Source of the DNA: Cetobacterium sp. UBA6069
Lineage (GTDB): Bacteria; Fusobacteriota; Fusobacteriia; Fusobacteriales; Fusobacteriaceae
Direction of reading: 5' to 3'
NCBI GenBank assembly: GCA_002428805.1
Contig: DIXX01000047.1
Span: 8,581-58,290, forward strand
DNA: 49,710 nt
Shown: piece after piece, positions 1 to 8,143 of the stretch
Numbering within the stretch: the stretch's first letter is position 1
Layout: the number at the start of each line of letters is the position of its first letter
Notes under the pieces: model-generated
The model's database searches: none
What the model was told of the DNA's origin: nothing
Seen by the model: the letters and a program-made list of their open reading frames with translations, nothing else
Translations under genes and position numbers: made by a program

Positions 1-381
1 AATCTTTCAGTGAATGGTGAAATTTCTTTAAAAGATTTAAAAAGTGAAAATTTCATATTGCCATCAAAGCATATAAAAATTCGTGAAAAAATAAATTCTG
101 TATTTTATAACAATCATTTTTTTCCACAGATTTACTTAGAGATAGAAATACAAGAAGCAATTTTATCTCTAATAAAAACTGGATTAGGAATTGGATTTAC
201 CTCAAATATGAGTCTAATACATAAAAATTGGAAAAATGATTTCTATATTTTTTCATTAAAAGAGGAAAAAATACTTAGAGATTTTGCGATTGTTTATAAA
301 AAAAATCGACTATTAAATGAAGTTGAAAATATGTTAATAGAAATAATTTTAAATATTTTTAAAGGTGAGGAGTTCTCATGA
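1..381 (+). CDS. LysR-family transcriptional regulator, C-terminal part (cut by window start)
   Basis: The reading frame is open from base 1, so the apparent GTG at 10 is internal and the gene begins outside the window. The visible part is the end of the effector-binding domain of a LysR regulator, with the motif GLGIGF near the middle. It aligns without gaps to the C-terminus of the complete LysR gene at 11904-12806 (shared stretches include IREK/LREK, FYNN, GLGIGF, KNWKND and KEEK), and by eye more than half the residues match, so the two are paralogues. The stop codon overlaps the start of the next gene (ATGA), suggesting co-translation with the MerR gene. Its target genes would lie upstream, outside the window. 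Confidence 0.85.
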   Translation, partial: NLSVNGEISLKDLKSENFILPSKHIKIREKINSVFYNNHFFPQIYLEIEIQEAILSLIKTGLGIGFTSNMSLIHKNWKNDFYIFSLKEEKILRDFAIVYKKNRLLNEVENMLIEIILNIFKGEEFS

Positions 382-1202
382 AAAAAACTTTAATTGGAAA
401 ATACTGTACAATTAGTGATATGGCTAAAATATTACATGTCGGAAAACATACTTTAATTCATTATGAAAAAGAAAATTTGATTTCCCCTGTATTCAGAGGT
501 GAAAATGGATATCGCTATTACTCTGGCGAACAAATTTCTGATTTTAAAAAAATTTTATATTTAAGAGAGTTAGGATTTTCTATCTCTGATATTAAAATTT
601 GCTTAACTGAATCTAACTATTCTAATACATTATCTCAAACAGAGGAACGATTAAAAGAAAATCTTTTTGAAATAAGAGCTCTACTTGAAAAAAGAGCTCA
701 ACTTATCGAACGAAAAAAAATATTAACTCATCTTAAAAAAAACGAACAAAAAAAGGGAACACCCTATATTGAATATTTCGATAAAAAAGAGTTTGTATAT
801 TTAAAGCAAAAATCTCTAGATTTAAACTCTACAGTTAAAAGCATGAAACAGTTTGATAGTGTTTTAAAAAATGTTACTTGGACAGAAAAATATTGTTTCG
901 GCTTTATAGTTCCTATTGAAAATTTAAATAACAATAATTTTGAGATTGATAAATTTGTCTTAGAAGCAAATATTGAAGATTATGAGTATAAATATCTTTT
1001 CCCTGCGTCTGACTATGCTATTTTATATACAGAATCAAAAGAGCAACACGAAGATATTATAAAAGTTTTATTTGATTGGATTAAAAATAATGACTTCTTA
1101 ATCAATGGAGATCTTTTTATTGAAGACTCTACGAGTTATTCTATTTCAAATAAGTATAACATCGGTACTAAAATTTACAAAATTCCTGTAAAAAAAGCTT
1201 GA
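378..1202 (+). CDS. MerR-family transcriptional regulator
   Basis: 274 aa. Residues about 12-80 form a MerR winged helix-turn-helix (SDMAKILHVGKHTLIHYEKENLI, cut here by position, then the wing with NGYRYY and the helix LRELGFSISDIK). A coiled-coil linker follows (about 85-125), then a C-terminal domain of about 140 residues resembling the GyrI-like ligand-binding domain of multidrug-responsive MerR proteins. The start overlaps the preceding LysR stop by 4 bp and has a GGTGAGG ribosome-binding site within it. A promoter with a 19-bp spacer begins at its stop codon and drives the downstream reductase, which fits MerR-type activation. The ligand is unknown. Confidence 0.85.
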   Translation: MKKTLIGKYCTISDMAKILHVGKHTLIHYEKENLISPVFRGENGYRYYSGEQISDFKKILYLRELGFSISDIKICLTESNYSNTLSQTEERLKENLFEIRALLEKRAQLIERKKILTHLKKNEQKKGTPYIEYFDKKEFVYLKQKSLDLNSTVKSMKQFDSVLKNVTWTEKYCFGFIVPIENLNNNNFEIDKFVLEANIEDYEYKYLFPASDYAILYTESKEQHEDIIKVLFDWIKNNDFLINGDLFIEDSTSYSISNKYNIGTKIYKIPVKKA

Positions 1203-1229
1203 CCTCTGTGTAACCCTGAAGTTTAAAAT
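1199..1229 (+). promoter_or_regulatory. MerR-type promoter of the flavoprotein gene
   Basis: TTGACC (1199-1204) and TAAAAT (1224-1229) are separated by 19 bp, longer than the optimal 17 bp. Such spacers are typical of promoters that MerR proteins untwist and activate. The -35 box overlaps the stop codon of the MerR gene. Imperfect dyad bases lie in the spacer. The regulator assignment is inferred from adjacency. Confidence 0.55.
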
Positions 1230-1265
1230 ACTCTCATACTACTAATTTGAAAAGGAGATTACATT

Positions 1266-2207
1266 ATGAAAGTATTAGGAATAACTGCAGGTAGAAAAAA
1301 TTCAAATTCTGAAATTTTATTAAAAGAAGCACTTTTAGCTTGCCAAAATGAAGGCGCTGAAGTAAAAATGATCAATCTTAAAGATTACAATATTCAAGAT
1401 TGTACTGGTTGCACAATTTGTACACATGGAATGTCTGTTGGAAAAAAAGTAGATTGTATGCTTACGACAAAAGATGACAAAGATGCTCTTATGAAAGTTT
1501 TCTTAGAGCAAGATGCGATTATATTTTCAGCACCAACTTATGATTTAATGCCTAGTGCAACTTTCTTAAAGTTTATGCATAGAAATCTAAGTTATGAAAC
1601 TGCCTTTCTTGGTTCTATAGGAGCTATTGAGCCTAAATATCCAGTTGCTGGTCTTATTGCTGTTGGAGGATCTACTCGTTCATGGCAATCTATGGCATTA
1701 GAAGCAATGGCTGCAACAACATTTACAACATCTTTAAAAATTGTAGATATGATTCTAGCTAAAAGAGTTCCTGCTCCAGCACAATGTCTTCTTCAAGATG
1801 ACTTAATAGAAAGAGCAAGTCTTTTAGGAAAAAATATTATCAAAGCAATAAATACAGAACCAAGTAAGAGAACATGGTTAGGAGAGTCTGAATTTGGTTG
1901 GTGCCCTAATTGTCATTCGAATGCACTTATTAAAGGAGAAGTTCAATGGGATGGGACTTTCTGGCCTATAGAATGCCAAGTTTGTGGTGCTGGTGGAGAC
2001 TTAGAAAAAGACTCAAATGGTAATTGGAAATTTATTATAGCAGAAGATGGACTTAAAAGAGATAGAATGACTGACGAAGGTAGAGAACATCATTTAGATG
2101 AGATTAAAGCTACTCAAGGAGGATTCTATACTCCTGAAAATAAAAATATTGTTGGATTAAAACTAAAAAAATATCTAGATTTAAAATTCCCTGGAATTGA
2201 CGTTTAG
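1266..2207 (+). CDS. NAD(P)H-dependent oxidoreductase, iron-sulfur flavoprotein-like, with C-terminal zinc ribbon
   Basis: 313 aa. The N-terminal half is a flavodoxin-like NADPH-dependent FMN reductase domain (GITAGRKNSNSE phosphate loop, SAPTYDLMPSA FMN region). A cysteine motif at residues 46-64 (C-x2-C-x2-C-x11-C) resembles the compact cluster motif of archaeal iron-sulfur flavoprotein (Isf). An unusual C-terminal extension (about 210-250) carries two CxxC pairs (CPNC, CQVC) separated by a Trp-rich segment, like a zinc ribbon or rubredoxin. AAAGGAG precedes the ATG. It lies directly downstream of the MerR gene, so it may respond to a drug, quinone or nitro compound. The physiological substrate cannot be told from sequence. 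Confidence 0.75.
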   Translation: MKVLGITAGRKNSNSEILLKEALLACQNEGAEVKMINLKDYNIQDCTGCTICTHGMSVGKKVDCMLTTKDDKDALMKVFLEQDAIIFSAPTYDLMPSATFLKFMHRNLSYETAFLGSIGAIEPKYPVAGLIAVGGSTRSWQSMALEAMAATTFTTSLKIVDMILAKRVPAPAQCLLQDDLIERASLLGKNIIKAINTEPSKRTWLGESEFGWCPNCHSNALIKGEVQWDGTFWPIECQVCGAGGDLEKDSNGNWKFIIAEDGLKRDRMTDEGREHHLDEIKATQGGFYTPENKNIVGLKLKKYLDLKFPGIDV

Positions 2208-2217
2208 TTAAAAAAAG

Positions 2218-2250
2218 AAAAGATTAAGCTTTTTTATCGCTTAATCTTTT
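2218..2250. terminator. Bidirectional intrinsic terminator
   Basis: A 12-bp perfect stem (AAAAGATTAAGC at 2218-2229 with its complement at 2239-2250) encloses a 9-nt loop. A and T runs flank it, between the convergent reductase and esterase genes. Confidence 0.85.
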
Positions 2251-2255
2251 TCTTA

Positions 2256-4211
2256 TTAAAATAGTATTTCTAATATATCTTTTGTTGGAATATATATATC
2301 TTCTCCATAAACATATGGAGCTTTTGAGAATTTAGGAGCGAAATCAAGTTTATCTTCATCTTTTGTTCTTTCATTTGAATCCTCTTTATAACGCTCAAAA
2401 TTTCTTCTGTATTTTAACTCTCCTGGAGTTAAATTAATACAAATATTTTTATAAATAATCGTTATATAATCAATAGCTTTTTCTGGGTTATTATCATATG
2501 AATTTATATTGTAATATTTAAATTTATCTCCTAAAACATCTTTTAATGTTCTTAAAGAAACAAACTCTTTATTTTCTAAAAATTTCATATCTACAACGCT
2601 TTCTTTCTTTTCCTCTTTTAAATTCTCCTCGAAGAATTCAAAAATAATATCTAAGATACTTCCCCAGTTCTGAGAATGATTACCTCTTTCCACTGCTATA
2701 TATTTTGCATTTGACAGTATAGGAACAACATTTTTGGTTAGCCAACCTAACTCCTCTTTATTTCCTACTTCTGTTTTAAATGAGAATGTTTTATCTAGAG
2801 TTCCTATTCCTATTAAACTAGGTAAATCTTTAATATCTTGAACTGAATATCTAGACTGTTCCCACTTACTATGCTCTTTAACTCCCCAAGCTGGTGCTGT
2901 AGAAACCATCGCTTTAAATAGCTTTGGATAACGCATTGTTATATCAAAAGCTCCTCTTCCACCTAACGAATTACCCATAATAAAAATTTTATTTTTATCT
3001 ACAGGATATTCTTTTATAATTGAATCGAAAGATTTTTCAAACGAGTATAACGCTTGTCTATGCATCCACATCGGATTTTGAGTCCATCCGTTTGGAGAAA
3101 CTAAAATGTAGTTATACTTCTCTGCATAAACATCTAGATTATATCCTCTTTCCATTGTTCTATATAATGAGGCATTTTCATTTCCTGTTCCACCGTGCAA
3201 TATATAAGCTAAACGACTTTCATTTTCTGAATAATTTTTAGGAATATACATAGTATAAGGAACTATTCTATTTGCTTCTAAAGTGATTTCATTTCCATCT
3301 GCATCTTTAAAATGGCTTCCAGATGGTATATATATCCCTTTCCATTTCCATCCGTAATTTCTTTTACCAGCTATTATATCATCCATATAATCTGACCAAG
3401 TATAACCATCTAGTTTCTCGACATTTCCACTTCTCCATAGATTTGAAGCTGCGGGTATAATTATTTTAGAAGCAACTTCTTCTCTTTCTATATTTTCTGT
3501 AACATCTGCAAGATTTTTAATTTGAATACCTGCATAACCATTTTCATTTATAGTTTTTATATTCGTCAATCCCATAATTTCAGATACAGATATGTAGTGT
3601 TTATTATCTTTTATTTCTATAGCATCACCATTCAATACAAATTCAAGATTTTTAAACCCTTTATCTTTTGATATTTGAACATTATTATCAAAAGGCTTAT
3701 TTCTCCCTCCTAATGCAGGCTCGTATTCAGTATAACTATACTTTCCAACTGTTTTTAAAATATCTTTTTTCAAATCTATTTTTATATTCCAAGTTTTTTT
3801 TGTATATTCTATAGATGTTGATCTTTTACCAAATCCTTGAACAATTTTTTTATCGTAATATGTATATTTTATCTCTAAAATATCTTTTGAAATCTTATAA
3901 TCAAAATAGGGATCATAAATTTTCTTCAAATCCTCTATTTCAACCATTAAATTATTATTTTTATTAAAATAATAACTATTTTCCAATTCAAAAGATACTA
4001 ACGGATCAAAATGCTTAACTTTTACAGTCGGATCAAATGGCGAGAAAAAGTCTGAGAAAATAATCTTATTGTTTTCTACCAATTTGAAAAACCATGTCGA
4101 CCGATCCGTTGAAAAATCTATATAATCCTGCTTTGGAAAACCATCTGCAGAAATTATATTATATAGATTTAAAATAAAATATAAAATACAAACCCATTGC
4201 TTTTTTCTCAT
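2256..4211 (-). CDS. Secreted esterase-like alpha/beta hydrolase with extra flanking domains
   Basis: 651 aa. A signal peptide spans about residues 1-22 (KK charge, hydrophobic core, ISADG end). The central part (about 290-530) is an alpha/beta hydrolase with oxyanion segment LHGGTGN, nucleophile elbow GNSLGG (Ser about 415), a candidate acid in GTLDKT and a candidate His in RGNHSQNW, most like PHB-depolymerase/feruloyl-esterase type enzymes. The regions before and after it contain short repeats of the form 'YISVSEIMGL', 'FVSLRTLKDVLG' and 'IYIPTKDILEIL', which resemble copper-amine-oxidase-N-like (stalk) domains of secreted proteins. It is divergent from the TonB receptor gene and shares its 181-bp control region, so a role in processing the imported ligand, such as siderophore ester cleavage, is possible but unproven. 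Confidence 0.75.
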   Translation of the reverse strand: MRKKQWVCILYFILNLYNIISADGFPKQDYIDFSTDRSTWFFKLVENNKIIFSDFFSPFDPTVKVKHFDPLVSFELENSYYFNKNNNLMVEIEDLKKIYDPYFDYKISKDILEIKYTYYDKKIVQGFGKRSTSIEYTKKTWNIKIDLKKDILKTVGKYSYTEYEPALGGRNKPFDNNVQISKDKGFKNLEFVLNGDAIEIKDNKHYISVSEIMGLTNIKTINENGYAGIQIKNLADVTENIEREEVASKIIIPAASNLWRSGNVEKLDGYTWSDYMDDIIAGKRNYGWKWKGIYIPSGSHFKDADGNEITLEANRIVPYTMYIPKNYSENESRLAYILHGGTGNENASLYRTMERGYNLDVYAEKYNYILVSPNGWTQNPMWMHRQALYSFEKSFDSIIKEYPVDKNKIFIMGNSLGGRGAFDITMRYPKLFKAMVSTAPAWGVKEHSKWEQSRYSVQDIKDLPSLIGIGTLDKTFSFKTEVGNKEELGWLTKNVVPILSNAKYIAVERGNHSQNWGSILDIIFEFFEENLKEEKKESVVDMKFLENKEFVSLRTLKDVLGDKFKYYNINSYDNNPEKAIDYITIIYKNICINLTPGELKYRRNFERYKEDSNERTKDEDKLDFAPKFSKAPYVYGEDIYIPTKDILEILF

Positions 4212-4268
4212 AAATATTTACTCCTTATAATATTATCATTTTTTTATATAAATATTTATATCACAATA

Positions 4269-4285
4269 TTGTTAAAAAATAAACA
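4269..4285. repeat. Degenerate copy of the receptor-promoter palindrome
   Basis: TTGTTA (4269-4274) and TAAACA (4280-4285) form an imperfect dyad resembling the perfect palindrome at 4355-4374. It lies between the esterase start and the receptor promoter, so one regulator could bind both sites. Low information content makes this tentative. Confidence 0.3.
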
Positions 4286-4307
4286 TTTTTATAATCAAAA
4301 TATTAAC

Positions 4308-4336
4308 TTGACTTTTTTTATTTGAAAATGTATACT
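4308..4336 (+). promoter_or_regulatory. Promoter of the TonB-dependent receptor gene
   Basis: TTGACT (4308-4313), a 17-bp spacer and TATACT (4331-4336) make a near-consensus sigma-70 promoter. Transcription would begin about 4343, just upstream of the palindrome at 4355-4374. Confidence 0.75.
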
Positions 4337-4354
4337 AAAACTCTAGTTTATATT

Positions 4355-4374
4355 GTTGTTAATTTTTTAACAAC
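4355..4374. repeat. Perfect 20-bp palindrome in the receptor 5' leader (operator or RNA hairpin)
   Basis: GTTGTTAA (4355-4362), four T, then TTAACAAC (4367-4374): eight perfect dyad pairs. It lies just after the predicted transcription start and 8 bp before the GGAGG ribosome-binding site. It could be a repressor operator or a weak stem-loop in the mRNA. It does not match the usual Fur box. Confidence 0.5.
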
Positions 4375-4392
4375 TATCAAAGGAGGAATTTT

Positions 4393-6429
4393 ATGAAGTT
4401 AAAGTTTGCAGCTATCGGAACAATTTTAGTCTCACAAATTTATGCATCAGAATCTTTTTTTACAGATAATTTTGAATTTGATGAAAATTCTGCTGTCAAA
4501 TTAGAAGAATCAGTTATAACAACAACAGGGTTCGAAACAAGTATTAGAAATACTACTTCAAATATAGCTATTATAAATAGTAAAGAGATTCAAGAAAAAG
4601 GTTATAAATCTGTTGAAGAGGTTTTACAAAGCCAACCTACAATAAATATTACAAAAGATGCTTTTGGAAGCAGAATTGATTTAAGAGGACAAGGTGGAAA
4701 CAAAGCTAGAAGTAATGTTAAAATCTTAGTTGATGGAGTTTCTATTGTTCCTTTAAATAAAAGTCACTCAAGCCTTCCACTAGATATGATTAATGTTGAT
4801 AATATTGAGTCAATTGAAGTTATTCCAGGTGGTGGAGCTGTTTTATATGGAAGTGGAACTTCAGGAGGAGTTATAAATATAATAACTAAAACTGGTTCTG
4901 GACTAAATCCTATAAATAAAATAAACTTTGAAGCTGGTTCATATAACAGAGGGAAAGTTGCTGTTTCTAGTGGTGCTTTATTAAATCCTAACACATTACT
5001 TCAAACAAATGTTGTTTATGAAAAATCGGATTCATATTTAGATGAAAAAGATAGTAAAGTTGTAAGTGCTGATATTCTTACTAAATACAAAATTTCTAAC
5101 GACTCTGATATTAGCTTTAAATATGAAAAATATAACAATAAATCTCATGACCCTGGTGCTTTATTAACAGCCAAGGAGTATGAAGAGGATAGAACTCAAG
5201 TTGGAAGTAACGCTGATAAAAATCAATTTACTACAACTGAGAAAGATTTAATCAATTCAACATATAACAAAAAAATAAATGATAATTTAAAGTTTAGTAT
5301 ACAAGGTACTTATCAATTAAAGAAAGATGAGTTTGATTCTGATAATGGAGATAGATCAAAAGAGTTTACAAATAATAACGTTAGAGAAGAACAGATAGAT
5401 TTTAAACCTAAACTTCAAATGAAATATGGAAATGACAATATTCTAGTTTTAGGATATGACTATAACTACATAACTTCTACAAGAGATGTATCATCTTTAG
5501 CTCCAAAAAGAACTCAAGAAAATAGAGATAATAGATCTACTGAAAGTCATTCTATATACGCTTTAAATACATATAAAATTAACAAATTAGAATTAACTCA
5601 AGGAATTAGATTCAATCATACTGAAAACACTTATGAAACAAAAGATAAAATCTCTTCTTCAAGCAGTACTCCAAAAACTACAGGAAAGATGGATAACCTT
5701 GCATATGAGTTAGCAGCGAACTATCTTTATTCAGATACTGGAAATATCTATTCAAAGTGGGAAAGAGGATTTAACACACCTAATCCAACAAGTTTATTTA
5801 ACAATCCAGATTCTACTCAAATTCAAGATGGTTACACATACGGTTTATCAGATGTAAAAGAGGAAACTTATAACTCTTTTGAAGTTGGAGTAAGAGATTT
5901 CATTCTAGGATCTTATATCAGTTTATCAGCTTTCTATAGTAAAACTGATGATGAAATTTATAGAGATGGAACATCCAAAAACTGGGTTTCATATAATGTT
6001 GATGAAACTGAAAGAAAAGGAGTCGAACTTTATTTAGAGCAATATTTTGGAAAACTAACTTTATCAGAAAGCTATTCTTATATTGATGCAGAAATCACAA
6101 AAGGAAAATATGAAGGCAGTAAAGTCCCTGATGTTTCTCAAAATAGCTTTACTTTAGGAGTAAAATATGAGTTTACACCTAACTTTAATGCGATTGCTAC
6201 TACAATTTACAAAGATGCCGTATATATTGATAATGAAAATGATGGTGGTAAAATCAATGAGCATGTTGTTACAAATTTAGTTTTCAATTATAATATAAAA
6301 GAAAATATGAGAGTATACGCCGGAATCAACAATCTATTTAATGAACTTTATGCTAACCAATACAGAACTAATATGTATAGAGCTGCTAACGAAAGAAACT
6401 ATTTTGCTGGTTTAAATTATACGTTCTAA
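4393..6429 (+). CDS. TonB-dependent outer-membrane receptor
   Basis: 678 aa. A signal peptide ends near residue 19 (QIYASES). A TonB-box-like segment EESVITTTG lies at about 38-46. The plug domain (about 50-165) has the usual landmarks: VEEVLQSQPTINI, RIDLRGQG, ILVDGV, IESIEVIPGGGAVLYGSG and GGVINIITK. The rest is a 22-strand-type beta barrel ending in an aromatic residue (GLNYTF), the normal outer-membrane signature. The family imports iron siderophores, haem or cobalamin with TonB-ExbBD; the ligand here is not determinable, though the plug resembles siderophore receptors. AGGAGG precedes the ATG. No TonB/ExbBD genes are nearby. The MarR gene follows after 77 bp with no terminator in between. 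Confidence 0.93.
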   Translation: MKLKFAAIGTILVSQIYASESFFTDNFEFDENSAVKLEESVITTTGFETSIRNTTSNIAIINSKEIQEKGYKSVEEVLQSQPTINITKDAFGSRIDLRGQGGNKARSNVKILVDGVSIVPLNKSHSSLPLDMINVDNIESIEVIPGGGAVLYGSGTSGGVINIITKTGSGLNPINKINFEAGSYNRGKVAVSSGALLNPNTLLQTNVVYEKSDSYLDEKDSKVVSADILTKYKISNDSDISFKYEKYNNKSHDPGALLTAKEYEEDRTQVGSNADKNQFTTTEKDLINSTYNKKINDNLKFSIQGTYQLKKDEFDSDNGDRSKEFTNNNVREEQIDFKPKLQMKYGNDNILVLGYDYNYITSTRDVSSLAPKRTQENRDNRSTESHSIYALNTYKINKLELTQGIRFNHTENTYETKDKISSSSSTPKTTGKMDNLAYELAANYLYSDTGNIYSKWERGFNTPNPTSLFNNPDSTQIQDGYTYGLSDVKEETYNSFEVGVRDFILGSYISLSAFYSKTDDEIYRDGTSKNWVSYNVDETERKGVELYLEQYFGKLTLSESYSYIDAEITKGKYEGSKVPDVSQNSFTLGVKYEFTPNFNAIATTIYKDAVYIDNENDGGKINEHVVTNLVFNYNIKENMRVYAGINNLFNELYANQYRTNMYRAANERNYFAGLNYTF

Positions 6430-6442
6430 AATACTTGACTTT

Positions 6443-6483
6443 TATTTTAATCAAATATTACAATGTATATTATGATTAAAATA
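6443..6483. promoter_or_regulatory. Inverted repeat upstream of the MarR gene (candidate operator)
   Basis: TATTTTAATCA (6443-6453) and its exact complement TGATTAAAATA (6473-6483) are separated by 19 bp, ending 23 bp before the MarR start. A -10-like TATATT (6466-6471) lies between the arms. The placement suits an autoregulatory MarR operator, but the composition is AT-rich. Confidence 0.45.
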
Positions 6484-6506
6484 TTAAATCAATATAGGGA
6501 GTTTAA

Positions 6507-6932
6507 ATGAACATCGGTAAAATAATTTCAATTATTCATAGAAAAAGACAACATTTTATAAAAAAACAGATAAAAAACTTAAATTTAGATATCGCTATAA
6601 GTGATTACCCTATTGTTCTAATAGTTAATGCAAAAGGAAAAATGGGAACAACAGAAATTGCACATGACTATGCAATGACAAAAGCTCAAGTTTCACAAAG
6701 TACAAAAAAATTAGAAGAATTAGGCTACATCACTCAAAGCCGTAATGAAAAATACAGAAATAGAGTTGATATTGATATTACTCCAAAAGGTAAAATCTTA
6801 GCTGAAAAGTTAAGAGATATTCAAAAAGAATGGCAAGAGAGTAATGTTAAAAACCTTGATTCTGAAGCAATTTCTAACCTTTATCAAGTTTTAGAATCTA
6901 TAGCTTTAGCCACTGATAGTGAAGATATCTAA
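6507..6932 (+). CDS. MarR-family transcriptional regulator
   Basis: 141 aa, the usual MarR length. A winged helix-turn-helix spans about residues 35-100: GKMGTTEIAHDYAMTKAQVSQ (cut here by position, about 44-64) forms the recognition region, and RNRVDIDITPKGKILAEKL the wing and following helix. A short N-terminal and a longer C-terminal helix would build the dimer. No Cys residues are visible, so a thiol redox switch is unlikely. It follows the TonB receptor gene in the same direction and has an inverted repeat before its start, so it probably controls itself and perhaps the receptor. The ligand is unknown. Confidence 0.85.
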   Translation: MNIGKIISIIHRKRQHFIKKQIKNLNLDIAISDYPIVLIVNAKGKMGTTEIAHDYAMTKAQVSQSTKKLEELGYITQSRNEKYRNRVDIDITPKGKILAEKLRDIQKEWQESNVKNLDSEAISNLYQVLESIALATDSEDI

Positions 6933-6947
6933 ACATTTAATAAACGA

Positions 6948-6990
6948 AAAGAAGATTAAACCCTTAACGAGTTTAATCTTCTTTCTTTTT
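6948..6990. terminator. Bidirectional intrinsic terminator
   Basis: A 14-bp perfect stem (6948-6961 with 6971-6984) has a 9-nt loop and a T-rich tail on the plus strand. It ends the MarR transcript and also serves the convergent PrpF-family gene, whose stop codon lies at 6991. Confidence 0.88.
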
Positions 6991-8124
6991 TTATCTGTAA
7001 TAACCTACTCCATCCATAATGATTCTTGCTGTTCTATACCCATAAGCCCAAGGTACTTCAATCTCTCCATCTTTATTAATAGAAAAATCTACTCCTACTT
7101 GAATTATTCCACTTGGATGACCAATCTTTATTTCTGAAGGTTTAAAGTCCTTCTTTATAATCTTATTTACAATACTTCCCTCTATTATTGCAGCTGTAGC
7201 TGTACATAGAGCTCCTGTTAATGCATAAGTTTTGTGTGTAAGCTGCATTGACATCATTCTTCCAATCAAATCACTTTCACCTTCTTCAATGATCTCTGCA
7301 TTTACACTCTTATATTTTTTAGATTTACTAACAATAGTAAGCTTTGGAACTCCTGGACTTTCTTCAGCTGATTTTCTGTAGTCACTTATAAATCCTAACT
7401 TAACTGCTGCTACTCCCCTAATCTTTTCTAATAGAGCTAATAACTCTTTTGAACTATCTATCTCTTCTGGTAACTCTGTTCCATTCAGATTTACATCCTC
7501 TGCTTTTATAAAAACTAATGGATTTGATGAGTCTACAAATGAAACCTCTAATGATTTATAATCAGGTATATCTAAAATATCTGTTACATTTCCTGTTGGA
7601 AGTAATTTCCCTGTCATCGAACCTGCAGGCTCTTTAAAAGCAAGTTTTATTACTGATGACTTCCCTGGAACACCCGCTATTGAAAAATCACCATCATAGT
7701 TTATTTCACCATTAGGAGTTTCAACGTGTGAATAGATTATTTTTTTTGTATTTGTATTATAGATTCTAACCACTGTTACAGGTGAAGTTATTTCAACCAT
7801 ACCTTTTTCTATTGCATAGGGTCCAACCGCTGAAGATATATTCCCACAGTTTCCTTTATACGAAACAATATCCTTATCTATAGATACTTGAGCAAATGTG
7901 TAATCAACGTCATAATCTGATCCCTCTGCTTTTGATACTATAGCTACTTTACTTGTTGTTGAAGTTGCTCCTCCAAGTCCATCTATCTGACGTATATCAG
8001 GACTTCCCATTAAAGAAAGAAGAATTTTATCACACTTCTCTTTTTCAGAAGGTAAATTATTCTTATCAATAAATACACCTTTACTTGTTCCACCTCTAAA
8101 AATACTACATTCTAATTTTTTCAT
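6991..8124 (-). CDS. PrpF-family isomerase (aconitate/methylaconitate isomerase-like)
   Basis: 377 aa, a full-length PrpF-family protein. The N-terminus has the family motif FRGGTSKGVF, followed by GSPDIRQIDGLGGATSTTSKVA and GNCGNISSAVGPYAI (given by short motif, residues about 40-115), which hold the catalytic Cys/Lys region of the diaminopimelate-epimerase-like fold. Known members isomerise cis/trans double bonds of aconitate, methylaconitate, methylitaconate or oxalomesaconate. It sits downstream of an aconitase-family gene with a 19-bp gap. Together with the permease this points to uptake and conversion of an unsaturated or tricarboxylic acid. The exact substrate cannot be assigned. Confidence 0.82.
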   Translation of the reverse strand: MKKLECSIFRGGTSKGVFIDKNNLPSEKEKCDKILLSLMGSPDIRQIDGLGGATSTTSKVAIVSKAEGSDYDVDYTFAQVSIDKDIVSYKGNCGNISSAVGPYAIEKGMVEITSPVTVVRIYNTNTKKIIYSHVETPNGEINYDGDFSIAGVPGKSSVIKLAFKEPAGSMTGKLLPTGNVTDILDIPDYKSLEVSFVDSSNPLVFIKAEDVNLNGTELPEEIDSSKELLALLEKIRGVAAVKLGFISDYRKSAEESPGVPKLTIVSKSKKYKSVNAEIIEEGESDLIGRMMSMQLTHKTYALTGALCTATAAIIEGSIVNKIIKKDFKPSEIKIGHPSGIIQVGVDFSINKDGEIEVPWAYGYRTARIIMDGVGYYR

Positions 8125-8143
8125 AAAAATTTCTCCTTATTAT

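Noticed and set aside
4308..4374. Fur box at the receptor promoter
   Set aside because: The palindrome GTTGTTAA-TTTT-TTAACAAC does not match the GATAATGAT-type Fur consensus, so iron control is not claimed from it.
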